From the NCBI GenBank assembly GCA_964472545.1, contig CAYYNP010000411.1:1-7243 (forward strand): a DNA stretch of 7,243 nt. The letters run 5' to 3'. The position numbers and the translations under genes are program-made. The notes under the pieces are model-generated. The model was not told where the DNA came from and made no database searches. It worked only from the letters and a program-made list of their open reading frames with translations. Below are positions 1 through 7,138 of this stretch, piece after piece. The stretch comes from CAYYNP01 sp964472545. GTDB lineage: Bacteria; Planctomycetota; Planctomycetia; Pirellulales; Thermoguttaceae. Positions within the stretch are counted from its first letter, which is position 1, and each line of letters opens with the position of its first letter.

Positions 1-86
1 CGGCAGGTTCCGTGTTGATTCCGGCTCGGAGCCAGTCCCCCTTTTCCACTCCCGCAAATCGACTTCGCAGTTCTCCTGGTCGGTGG

Positions 87-782
87 TCAGTTCATGCTGA
101 ACTGCGGCGGGAAGGGCACGGCGATCGAATCGTCCAGTCCCGTGGACGAAAGAAAATCCAGCAGCATGCGGGCACGCTGGTAGACGTCCAGTTCCGCCAG
201 CAGGGCCTGCTTTCGGGGCACGCCCATGTCCAGCATGTAGCCGATCACGTCGGTCAACACCCCCAAAGAGACGTCGGTCTCGAGCAGTTGGTCGAGCTGT
301 TCGCGGGCGTCGGGCAAAGCGGGGAGAATCTTCAGCAAACAACCGTGCAACCGCTGCTGCATGGCCCGGCGGCTCTCGGCCGATTGCCAGCAAGCGCAGT
401 CCTCGCACACCTCGACTTCCGCCTTACGAAAACTCTGCACCGACGGCAGTTCACGCACCAGACGCACGCGCCGCAGGCCCAACAGCAACACGTTGTAGGT
501 GCCGTCCGGCAGACGATGGTAGCTGGTAATGCGGCCCAGGCAGGCGTGAGGCAGCAGCGTCGGGCGGCCTTCGTAGTCGTCTTCCCAGCCCGGCGAAAGG
601 ACCGCCATGGCAATCAAACGGTCGTCGTTCAAGGCGTCTTCGAGCAGTTCGCGGTAGCGCGGCTCGAACACGTGTAGCGGTTGCATCACGTGGGGGAACA
701 ACACCAGATTCGGCAACGGAAACAGTCGTACCGTTCCCGAAAAATCCTCAAACGAGAACGACAGATCTTCAAACGTGGGCAT
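87..782 (-). CDS. Stand-alone LON substrate-binding domain protein
   Basis: A 231-residue protein resembling the N-terminal substrate-binding domain of Lon protease (LON/PUA-like fold). The diagnostic stretch is at about residues 18-62: LFPLPNLVLFPHVMQPLHVF, then EPRYRELLEDAL and the strand IAMAVL. The segment LPDGTYNVLLLGLRRVRLV (about 91-109) fits the later beta strands, and residues 140-212 look helical. No AAA+ Walker motifs and no Ser-Lys protease domain follow, and the length matches single-domain LON proteins, so this is not a protease by itself. Such proteins are usually annotated as peptidase S16 or LON-domain proteins; their role is poorly known, and protein or peptide binding is inferred. 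Residues 126-131 (CEDCAC) form an unusual cysteine cluster. The ATG at 782 leaves only a short leader before the domain. No strong Shine-Dalgarno is seen. It is divergent from nth. Confidence 0.88.
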   Translation of the reverse strand: MPTFEDLSFSFEDFSGTVRLFPLPNLVLFPHVMQPLHVFEPRYRELLEDALNDDRLIAMAVLSPGWEDDYEGRPTLLPHACLGRITSYHRLPDGTYNVLLLGLRRVRLVRELPSVQSFRKAEVEVCEDCACWQSAESRRAMQQRLHGCLLKILPALPDAREQLDQLLETDVSLGVLTDVIGYMLDMGVPRKQALLAELDVYQRARMLLDFLSSTGLDDSIAVPFPPQFSMN

Positions 783-1063
783 AATGGGCCGCCCGAGTCA
801 GTGGAATCAGTAGTTTGCTGCTCAGTGAATAGCGGGCCGATGCAAGGCCGCTCCCTGTGGCTGAGGTACCGACGGGAAGTACCGTCGCCGGGAAGGACTC
901 CCCCCTTCCGTGGAGCCACGCCCGGTCATCCGATTCCCGACGCAGCCTCCAACACGCCGATAGGCAACGCGACCCTTACGATTATAGGCGACCAATTGGA
1001 CCAAGGCCAATTCTTGGCGGGCGAACCTTCGCTTCGGGCATGCCCGTCGGGCACCGTGGTCCC
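783..1063. other. Divergent intergenic region with several small inverted repeats
   Basis: No convincing gene is present between the LON-domain gene and nth. Visible structure includes GACGG (871-875) pairing with CCGTC (882-886), GGAAGG (891-896) pairing with CCTTCC (904-909), and CGTGG (909-913) facing CCACG (916-920). A near direct repeat GTACCGACG / GTACCGTCG lies at about 866-887. The cluster could be a structured leader, a regulator-binding region or decayed repeat DNA; the sequence does not decide. Confidence 0.4.
1036..1053. repeat. Palindrome with alternative hairpin just upstream of the nth promoter
   Basis: GGGCATGCCC (1036-1045) is a perfect 10-bp palindrome. Its right half can instead pair further right: TGCCC (1041-1045), loop GTC, GGGCA (1049-1053). 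It ends 10 bp before the TTGACA box, where a regulator could bind. It may also be incidental in GC-rich DNA. Confidence 0.4.
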
Positions 1064-1093
1064 TTGACACGGCGCGGCGGGCTAGGCGACAAT
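1064..1093 (+). promoter_or_regulatory. Probable sigma-70 promoter for nth
   Basis: A perfect -35 box TTGACA (1064-1069) is followed after 18 bp by GACAAT (1088-1093), a 4/6 match to the -10 consensus. Transcription would start near 1100, which puts the TTG at 1093 and ATG at 1099 at or before the RNA start and supports the downstream GTG as the nth start. The spacing is one base longer than ideal. Confidence 0.5.
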
Positions 1094-1158
1094 TGTCGAT
1101 GTCCCCAAGGGCATTCGCCAGTGCCGTCCACCGTGATCATCCGTCCGAGGTCGTGCGA

Positions 1159-1812
1159 GTGACCGCCATCACTAACGCAAAACGCCATGCAACCACCGTG
1201 GTTCGGCACCTCCGCCGGCTGTATCCCGAGGCGACTTGCTCGCTCGGTTTCCGCAACCCGCTCGAACTCCTGGTGGCCACGATCCTCTCGGCCCAGTGTA
1301 CCGACCAGCGGGTCAACCAGGTGACGAAGGACCTGTTTGCCAAGTTCCCCGCCGCCAAGGACTACGCCAAGGCCTCGCAGGCAAAAGTCGAGCGGGCGAT
1401 CCGCAGCACGGGCTTCTTTCGCAACAAGGCCAAGGCCATCCGAGGGTGCTGTGCCGAGTTGGTCGAGCAGCACGGCGGCGAAGTCCCGCAGGATCTCGAC
1501 CAACTCGTCGAGTTGCCGGGCATCGGACGAAAAACGGCCAACGTGATCCTGGGCACCGGCTACGGAATTGCGTCCGGCGTGGTGGTCGACACTCACGTCG
1601 GGCGGCTTAGCCGGCGGCTGGGGCTCAGCACGGAGAAGACCCCCGAGAAGGTCGAGCGCGATCTGATGCAGTTGATCCCCAAGAAGGAGTGGATCGCCCT
1701 GAGCCATCGCCTGATCCTCCACGGCCGGCAGCATTGTATGGCCCGAGGGCCGAAGTGCGACACGTGCCCTTTGGAGAAGATTTGCCCTCGAATTGGCGTG
1801 GAGGCCCCGTAG
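1159..1812 (+). CDS. nth: Endonuclease III (DNA glycosylase / AP lyase)
   Basis: Base-excision-repair enzyme that removes oxidised pyrimidines and cleaves the abasic site. With the GTG start at 1159 it has 217 residues, close to the E. coli enzyme (211). The N-terminal signature NPLELLVATILSAQCTDQRVN is intact (about residues 33-53). The helix-hairpin-helix LPGIGRKTAN carries the catalytic Lys at about 125, and VVVDTHVGR carries the catalytic Asp at about 144. The 4Fe-4S cluster motif C-x6-C-x2-C-x5-C is complete at about 193, 200, 203 and 209. GTG 1159 is chosen because GAGG (1147-1150) lies 8 bases upstream and the length fits the family; in-frame TTG 1093 and ATG 1099 would add a 20-22 residue leader with no family match. 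dcd follows 111 bp downstream on the same strand. MutY is unlikely, since there is no C-terminal NUDIX-like domain. Confidence 0.95.
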   Translation: MTAITNAKRHATTVVRHLRRLYPEATCSLGFRNPLELLVATILSAQCTDQRVNQVTKDLFAKFPAAKDYAKASQAKVERAIRSTGFFRNKAKAIRGCCAELVEQHGGEVPQDLDQLVELPGIGRKTANVILGTGYGIASGVVVDTHVGRLSRRLGLSTEKTPEKVERDLMQLIPKKEWIALSHRLILHGRQHCMARGPKCDTCPLEKICPRIGVEAP

Positions 1813-1834
1813 CGTGGCGGCCCCGTAACGTGGC
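1803..1834. repeat. 16-bp tandem direct repeat across the nth stop codon
   Basis: GGCCCCGTAGCGTGGC (1803-1818) is followed directly by GGCCCCGTAACGTGGC (1819-1834), with one mismatch. The first copy encodes the last nth codons and its TAG stop. The unit length is not a multiple of three, so copy two is in another frame. It looks like a small local duplication. Confidence 0.75.
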
Positions 1835-1846
1835 AGCGGGTGGCCG

Positions 1847-1864
1847 TTGCCTACGGCAAGCTAC
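1847..1864 (-). repeat. Possible short GTAG-headed REP-like hairpin
   Basis: Read on the minus strand this is GTAG, one spacer base C, stem TTGCC, loop GTA, stem GGCAA. The layout (GTAG head, one-base spacer, hairpin with 3-nt loop) matches the longer family A elements, though the stem is only 5 bp. It is a weak, single-copy candidate in this window. Confidence 0.3.
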
Positions 1865-1909
1865 CGACACCCCCGCCGTTTTGTTGATACTCGATCCCCG
1901 ACACCCCCG
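1864..1909. repeat. Pair of 12-bp C-rich direct repeats upstream of dcd
   Basis: CCGACACCCCCG occurs at 1864-1875 and again at 1898-1909. Related fragments (CGATCCCCG, CGATCCCTG) sit between and after them. No promoter or Shine-Dalgarno was recognised here, so the stretch looks like low-complexity intergenic DNA. Confidence 0.55.
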
Positions 1910-1923
1910 ATCCCTGACGCATC

Positions 1924-2502
1924 ATGGTACTCTCCGGCCACGAGATCCAGCGCCGCCTGGGCGAAGACATCATCATCGAGCCGTTTGATGAGGCCCGGCT
2001 GAATCCCAACAGCTACAACCTCGCGCTGCACGACGAACTGATGATCTACGAAGAGGTCGTGCTCGACATGCGCAAGTCGAATCGGGTCAGCCGCCTGTCG
2101 ATCCCGCCGCAAGGGATCGTGCTGCAGCCCAACCAACTCTATCTGGGCCGCACCACCGAACGCACCGAAACGCACAACCTGGTGCCGATGATCGAAGGCC
2201 GCTCGTCGGTCGGCCGCTTGGGACTGTTCGTCCACGTCACGGCCGGCTTCGGCGACGTCGGCTTCTGCGGCTATTGGACCCTCGAGATGTTCGCCGTTCA
2301 ACCGGTCCGCATCTACCCCGGCGTGGCCATCTGCCAGATCTTCTACCACGAGATCGGCGGCACCTTCGACCCTTACACCAGCGACAAGTACCAGCACAAC
2401 ACCGACATCCAGCCGAGCCTGCTGTTCAAGGAGTTGGCACCCGAGGGCGAAGACGACCCGCAGATGGAGTTGCCGTTCGGGATTGAGCGTCCGGGGGTCT
2501 GA
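1924..2502 (+). CDS. dcd: dCTP deaminase
   Basis: Cytosolic enzyme of pyrimidine deoxynucleotide synthesis that deaminates dCTP to dUTP, which dUTPase then hydrolyses to dUMP for thymidylate. At 192 residues it matches the usual length (E. coli 193). The family block EGRSSVGRLGLFVHVTAG is at about residues 91-108, with nucleotide-binding Ser94, Ser95 and Arg98; GYWTLEM follows, with the catalytic Glu at 121. The N-terminus (VLSGHEIQRRL, RLNPNSYNLALHD) is typical. The tail after about residue 155 (DKYQ, then an acidic stretch EGEDDPQMELPF) is less conserved. Whether the enzyme is monofunctional or a deaminase/dUTPase fusion-type bifunctional enzyme cannot be settled by eye. The ATG at 1924 matches the family start; no clear Shine-Dalgarno is present. 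It may be co-transcribed with nth. A strong hairpin lies 12 bases after the stop. Confidence 0.93.
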   Translation: MVLSGHEIQRRLGEDIIIEPFDEARLNPNSYNLALHDELMIYEEVVLDMRKSNRVSRLSIPPQGIVLQPNQLYLGRTTERTETHNLVPMIEGRSSVGRLGLFVHVTAGFGDVGFCGYWTLEMFAVQPVRIYPGVAICQIFYHEIGGTFDPYTSDKYQHNTDIQPSLLFKELAPEGEDDPQMELPFGIERPGV

Positions 2503-2509
2503 CAAGATA

Positions 2510-2533
2510 GTAGTCGTCTCGCTCCGCGAGACG
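2510..2533 (+). repeat. REP-like palindrome, family A, single copy
   Basis: GTAG head (2510-2513), one base T, then a perfect hairpin: stem CGTCTCGC (2515-2522), loop TCC, stem GCGAGACG (2526-2533). It begins 8 bases after the dcd stop. No T-run follows, so it is a poor intrinsic terminator, though it could protect the 3' end of dcd mRNA. The same element recurs as an inverted pair at 3619-3672. A GTAG head beside a hairpin is the classical layout of bacterial REP sequences. Confidence 0.75.
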
Positions 2534-2569
2534 GACCCATATCTGGCCACACCAAATGGCTGTTCCGCC

Positions 2570-2595
2570 CGTTTAGCAGCCGCCGGCACGGCGGC
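2570..2595 (+). repeat. REP-like palindrome, family B, copy 1
   Basis: CGTTTAGC plus A, then stem GCCGCCG (2579-2585), loop GCA, stem CGGCGGC (2589-2595). Its reverse complement matches 3588-3613 with one mismatch over 26 bases, and 4181-4206 with compensatory changes. TTAG precedes the stem by two bases, comparable to the GTAG head of family A. It ends 24 bases before the antitoxin-like frame. Confidence 0.72.
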
Positions 2596-2618
2596 TTGAG
2601 AGATTACGAGACCTGCCC

Positions 2619-2813
2619 GTGTCGCATACACTCCCCGACGATCAGCGCCGGCATCGTCTACAGACCCTTCGTGAGGAAATCCAGGTGGCGCTGGATGAAC
2701 TCGACCGCGGCGAGGGCAAGCCACTTGTTGCCGACGAGATTAAGGCCGCCGGTAGAAGACGCCTCACTACGGCCGCATCGCCCGCTCGATCAACTCGCGA
2801 TCGAAGTAGTTGA
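2619..2813 (+). pseudogene. ParD-type antitoxin C-terminal remnant
   Basis: A 64-residue frame starting at GTG 2619. Residues about 7-50 (DDQRRHRLQTLREEIQVALD, then ELDRGEGKPL, VADEIKAAGRRRL) resemble the C-terminal half of ParD-family type II antitoxins, where a helix with LREEIQxxLxxLDRGE is followed by a basic GRRRL end. The N-terminal ribbon-helix-helix DNA-binding half that should precede it is absent. Just upstream, another frame reads LRDYE (from 2596), which might be its eroded continuation after a frameshift. No ParE/RelE toxin follows: the last 47 bases overlap the convergent fabI 3' end, so residues after about 50 are probably not native. There is no visible Shine-Dalgarno. Best read as a decayed orphan antitoxin; it could also be a small expressed protein or a chance frame. 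Confidence 0.42.
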
Positions 2814-3567
2814 TCGACATCCCGGCGTCGATCACGATCCGCTGGGCATTGACGCCGCTGGAACGGGGACTCAACAGAAACGCCACCGCGTTGGCCGCTT
2901 CCGTGGTTTCGACCGCCCGCTTGCGCGGGATCACCTGCTCGGCGTAGAGGTACGAATCGACGTAGCCGGGGATGCCGGCCGAGGCCGAGGTCTTCAGCAA
3001 GCCCGGGGCCACGGCGTTGAACCGCACTTGGGAGAAGCGGCTGAACGACTTGGCCAGGAAGGCCAGCGAGGAATCCAACGCGGCCTTGATCGGGGCCATG
3101 TAGCCGTAGTTCTCGCTGGCCATCCGCGTGGTCGAGATCGAGATCGTCACCACCGAGGCGTCCGGCTCCAGCAGGTCCTTCAGGCCGTTGCACAGCGCGA
3201 TCAGCGAATAGCAGGAGACGTCGACCGCCTGCAGGAAGGCCGCCTTGGGCGTCTCGTTGAAGGGCTTCATGCCTTCGGAGTAGTCGGCAAACGCGATCGA
3301 GTGGACCAACCCGGCGAAGCGCTCGTTGCGCTGGGCAAGTTGCTCACCTAGCTTGGCGATCTGCTCTTCGTGCTCAACGTCGCACGTGTAGACGTCGGCG
3401 TCGCCGAGCAGCTTCGCGACGTTCTGGCGCACGTCGTCGTTCTGCACCACGTAAACACACCGCGCGCCCGACTCGCTCAACGTGCGGCCGACGTGATAGG
3501 CCACGCTCTTGCGGTTGGCCACGCCGAAGATCAAGATCGACTTGTCGGCGAGTTGGAGGAAGTCCAT
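2767..3567 (-). CDS. fabI: FabI-type enoyl-ACP reductase (SDR family), divergent active site
   Basis: A 266-residue short-chain dehydrogenase of the enoyl-[acyl-carrier-protein] reductase family, which reduces trans-2-enoyl-ACP in the last step of each elongation cycle. Seen in sequence: the nucleotide-binding start ILIFGVANRKSVAY (about 11-24), QND at 42-44, CDV at 62-64, VHSIAFAD at 88-95, the catalytic Tyr-x6-Lys pair (Tyr154, Lys161) and RFNAVAPG LLKT at 182-193. An ungapped match from remembered E. coli FabI places Ile144 where E. coli has Tyr146, so one of the two conserved active-site tyrosines is replaced. Length is normal (E. coli 262). It is last in the minus-strand lipid gene set, 121 bp after fabZ, with two repeats filling the gap. 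A specialised reductase for a side pathway is as plausible as the housekeeping FabI. Confidence 0.86.
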   Translation of the reverse strand: MDFLQLADKSILIFGVANRKSVAYHVGRTLSESGARCVYVVQNDDVRQNVAKLLGDADVYTCDVEHEEQIAKLGEQLAQRNERFAGLVHSIAFADYSEGMKPFNETPKAAFLQAVDVSCYSLIALCNGLKDLLEPDASVVTISISTTRMASENYGYMAPIKAALDSSLAFLAKSFSRFSQVRFNAVAPGLLKTSASAGIPGYVDSYLYAEQVIPRKRAVETTEAANAVAFLLSPRSSGVNAQRIVIDAGMSINYFDRELIERAMRP

Positions 3568-3587
3568 TGATGCGGTTCCGTGCTCTC

Positions 3588-3613
3588 GCCGCCGTGCCGG
3601 CGGCGGCTAAACG
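3588..3613 (-). repeat. REP-like palindrome, family B, copy 2
   Basis: Stem GCCGCCG (3588-3594), loop TGC, stem CGGCGGC (3598-3604), then GGCTAAACG. It is inverted relative to copy 1 and differs by one base in the flank. It lies in the fabZ-fabI gap, five bases from the REPIN-like pair, on the fabI side. Confidence 0.72.
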
Positions 3614-3618
3614 TGATG

Positions 3619-3672
3619 GTAGTCATCTCGCTCCGCGAGATGTCACGTCGTCTCGCGGAGCAAGACGACTAC
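3619..3672. repeat. REPIN-like inverted pair of family A palindromes
   Basis: The left element (3619-3642) has a GTAG head, then stem CATCTCGC, loop TCC, stem GCGAGATG. The right element (3649-3672) is inverted and ends in CTAC, with stem CGTCTCGC, loop GGA and GCAAGACG (one mismatch, C3654/A3662). The outer 22 bases of each side (3619-3640 and 3651-3672) are complementary with two mismatches around a 10-base centre, so the whole unit can form a long cruciform. It almost fills the fabZ-fabI gap together with family B copy 2. In the fabZ-fabI transcript it could slow RNA decay or reduce fabI expression, as REPs do in known operons; that role is inferred. Confidence 0.78.
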
Positions 3673-3688
3673 AATGCGCCGATTGAGC

Positions 3689-4120
3689 CTACTTCCCCAT
3701 ATCGGCCGCCGTGCAGGCAAACTCGAAGCGGACGGCCACCTTCCCTTCGACGGTGACTTTGGCCTTCAAGAAGAACGCCGTGGAGAGCCGTTCGGTCAAG
3801 TCGATCTCCATGCGGATCGTCTCGCCGGGCCGCACGATGCGTTTGAACCGCACGTTGTTCATCCGCGTGGCCACCGGCACCTTGCCTTCCGCGTCGGCCA
3901 GATGCCGCGATAGCAGAATCGCCCCGCATTGCATCGACGCCTCGCAAAGCAACACCCCCGGCACTAGAGGAAACCCGGGATAATGCCCGGCGAAGAATTC
4001 CTCCTCGCCGCTGAACGTCTTCGTACAGACGATCCGCTCGTCGCTCAGTTCGACGATCTCATCCACCAACAAGAACGGATCCCGATGCGGAATCGCCGCC
4101 AAAATCTGCTCACGCGTCAT
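3689..4120 (-). CDS. fabZ: FabZ-type 3-hydroxyacyl-ACP dehydratase
   Basis: A hotdog-fold dehydratase of 143 residues that removes water from (3R)-3-hydroxyacyl-ACP to give the trans-2-enoyl-ACP that FabI reduces. Seen: IPHRDPFLLVDEIVEL near the N-terminus, then FFAGHYPGFPLVPGVLLCEA with the catalytic His at 46 and Glu at 60, and the later strand VRFKRIVRPGETI. The length matches FabZ (about 140-150) and not the longer FabA. The start is ATG 4120 because AGAGG ends five bases upstream; the GTG at 4126 lies almost on top of that site and is unlikely. It sits between the CrtI-type pair and fabI on one strand, with repeat-rich gaps on both sides (159 bp upstream, 121 bp downstream). It could be a pathway-specific paralogue rather than the only FabZ of the cell. 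Confidence 0.9.
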   Translation of the reverse strand: MTREQILAAIPHRDPFLLVDEIVELSDERIVCTKTFSGEEEFFAGHYPGFPLVPGVLLCEASMQCGAILLSRHLADAEGKVPVATRMNNVRFKRIVRPGETIRMEIDLTERLSTAFFLKAKVTVEGKVAVRFEFACTAADMGK

Positions 4121-4180
4121 AGACACCTCTCTTCATTCACCCCCCACCACCGATCTGATGCGATGATTACGCTCTGCGGA

Positions 4181-4206
4181 GTCGCCGTACCGGCGACTGC
4201 TAAACG
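4181..4206 (-). repeat. REP-like palindrome, family B, copy 3
   Basis: Stem GTCGCCG (4181-4187), loop TAC, stem CGGCGAC (4191-4197), then TGCTAAACG, the same flank as copy 1. Compared with the other copies, the second stem base changes C to T and its partner G to A, keeping the pair. It lies in the gap between the first CrtI-type gene and fabZ. Confidence 0.7.
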
Positions 4207-4225
4207 CCGATTGCCGCGCGTCACT

Positions 4226-4279
4226 CACCACCCACCACCCACCACCCACCACTCCCCAACTCCGCACTCCCCACTCCCA

Positions 4280-4281
<2 letters not shown>
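4226..4281. repeat. Heptanucleotide tandem repeats, G-rich on the transcribed sense strand
   Basis: Almost four copies of CACCACC (4226-4252) run into a degenerate array of ACTCCCC-type units (4251-4281) that reaches the stop codon of the upstream CrtI-type gene. On the minus strand, the sense strand of the flanking genes, this gives repeated GGTGGTG and GGGGAGT. Heptanucleotide arrays of this sort recall the STRR repeats of cyanobacteria. The G-rich RNA could fold into two- or three-tier G-quadruplexes; this is inferred. Confidence 0.7.
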
Positions 4282-5692
<1,411 letters not shown>

Positions 5693-5723
5693 GATTCCTC
5701 TTCGTGCATTGCGTGGGGGTTTC

Positions 5724-7100
5724 TTACGCCCGCAGCAGATACTTGTTGGCCACGCCGATACCGCTGACGATCGCACCCACGATGCCCACGAAACCCTGAT
5801 CGGTTCCGCAGATGTAGAGGTTGTCCAGGTGCGTGCGTCCGTCGTAGCGTTTTTGGGCCTCTCCGTAAACGGCCCCGTGTTCGTGGCCCGTGTAGCGGCG
5901 GATGGTGGTGGGCGTGAACATATCGGTCTCGACCACCGCGTTGCGGAAATCGGGCACGAAGCGGACGGCCGAGGCCACGGTGCGGTCGTACCAGCGGCAC
6001 TTGGCCAGCCGATAGGCCTCGGCGTCGAGCGCGGCCCAACGATCGAAGTTGGCCAGCGCCGTGATCCGCATCACGCCCTCGTCGAGCGGCTCGCCGTAGA
6101 CGAAATTGTTCGGCGAGCAGATCACGCCGCTGTGGACGTCGACCAACTCGCGGGGTACGCGGTAACTGAACTGCGGCGAGTCGTTGAAGAAAACGATCGT
6201 CCGGTCGCAGCCGAGCACTTGCGGTTGGGCGTCGAGGATCGAAATCGACTCGACGAACGAGAGCCGGCCCGGACGTTCCCGATCGAGCGTGTCGCCGTCG
6301 TCGCAAAGCCGCAGTGTCTCCGGCCAGCCGGCCGAGGAGAGGATCTTGCGGGCCTGCAACTCGCTGCCGTCTTGCAGCACGACCTTCTCCGCGGCTCCGT
6401 TGCGGACCGCGATCCGATCGACCCCCGCCCGCAGGCGCAGCTCCCCGCCCAGCGCACGGAACTTCCCCACCAGCTTCTTCAAAATCACCCGCACGCCGGC
6501 CAGCGGCCGGGCGAGCCCTTCGAGGAAGATCGCGCGGAACATGATACTGAACTGCCCGAAATCCATGTCGTGTTCCCGGGCGCCGCCGTAGAACAGCATC
6601 GGGCAGAAGAGCATCTCGACGAGCAGTTCGTCGTCGAGATAGTCGCCAACGACTTCCCGGGCAGAGCGGCCCGTGTCGCCTTCGCCGAGATGGTCGTAGT
6701 CGAGCAGTGCGGCCGTCAATCGCCCGAAGCCGTCGATTTGCCGCGGGAAATGCCGCCGGATCTCCTCCTGAAGCAACTCGAAATCGTTGGAGAACCGCAA
6801 CTCGACGCCGGGAAACGCCACGGCCGATCCGACTTGGGGTGAAAGGGCCAGCTCGTCCCAGGCGATCCGCAGTTGGCGCAACAGCCGGGCCAACGGGCCG
6901 CGGCGGGTGCCCTTGGGGGTGAAGTTGGTCATCGCGTGCAGCCCCACGTCGAACTGGCGGCCGCGCTGGCGATAGAACGAGTTCAGCCCGCCGATCCGCG
7001 TGTGACGCTCCAGGATGCAGACCCGCTGATCGAAATGGGCCAGCCGAATCCCCGCCGCCAACCCCGACATGCCTGCGCCGATAATAATCGCGTCGTACAT
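5724..7100 (-). CDS. CrtI/phytoene-desaturase-type FAD oxidoreductase, upstream copy
   Basis: A 458-residue FAD oxidoreductase of the same superfamily, first gene of the minus-strand lipid set. The start MYDAIIIGAGMSGLAAGIRLA carries the Gly cluster at 8-13, with the ribose-binding Glu31 in ILERHTRIGGLNSFY. The segment RQFDVGLHAMTNF follows, as in the family. The C-terminal FAD segment LDNLYICGTDQGFVGIVGAI begins at about 423, after PTTIRRYTGHEHGAVYG (about 397), which parallels PLTFKRYTKHLDGAAFG in the other copy. The two are clearly diverged paralogues and may act in sequence or as a heteromer; that is inferred. ATG 7100 is chosen since the GxGxxG motif begins seven residues later; extending to 7214 gives a Pro/Arg-rich leader made by the G-rich end. 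Only a weak Shine-Dalgarno (GGACG) is seen, and no promoter was recognised. Confidence 0.84.
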   Translation of the reverse strand: MYDAIIIGAGMSGLAAGIRLAHFDQRVCILERHTRIGGLNSFYRQRGRQFDVGLHAMTNFTPKGTRRGPLARLLRQLRIAWDELALSPQVGSAVAFPGVELRFSNDFELLQEEIRRHFPRQIDGFGRLTAALLDYDHLGEGDTGRSAREVVGDYLDDELLVEMLFCPMLFYGGAREHDMDFGQFSIMFRAIFLEGLARPLAGVRVILKKLVGKFRALGGELRLRAGVDRIAVRNGAAEKVVLQDGSELQARKILSSAGWPETLRLCDDGDTLDRERPGRLSFVESISILDAQPQVLGCDRTIVFFNDSPQFSYRVPRELVDVHSGVICSPNNFVYGEPLDEGVMRITALANFDRWAALDAEAYRLAKCRWYDRTVASAVRFVPDFRNAVVETDMFTPTTIRRYTGHEHGAVYGEAQKRYDGRTHLDNLYICGTDQGFVGIVGAIVSGIGVANKYLLRA

Positions 7101-7138
7101 GGTTGGCGTCCGGCTGGGACTTCGACGATCGAGTGTGC

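Noticed and set aside
23..44. Terminator-like hairpin after the LON-domain gene
   Set aside because: The stem GGCT/AGCC is only 4 bp, and the T-rich stretch is on the wrong strand for the minus-strand gene.
12..677. Plus-strand open frame of 221 codons at the window start
   Set aside because: Antisense to the LON-domain gene; rich in Gln, His and Arg with no family motif.
982..1734. Minus-strand open frame of 250 codons over nth
   Set aside because: Antisense shadow of nth, which has complete catalytic and iron-sulfur motifs.
2510..2533. Intrinsic terminator for dcd
   Set aside because: The hairpin is strong but no T-tract follows, and the same sequence recurs as an inverted pair elsewhere, so a repeat element explains it better.
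2596..3351. Plus-strand open frame of 251 codons
   Set aside because: Mostly antisense to fabI. Only its first residues (LRDYE) were kept, as a possible frameshifted antitoxin piece.
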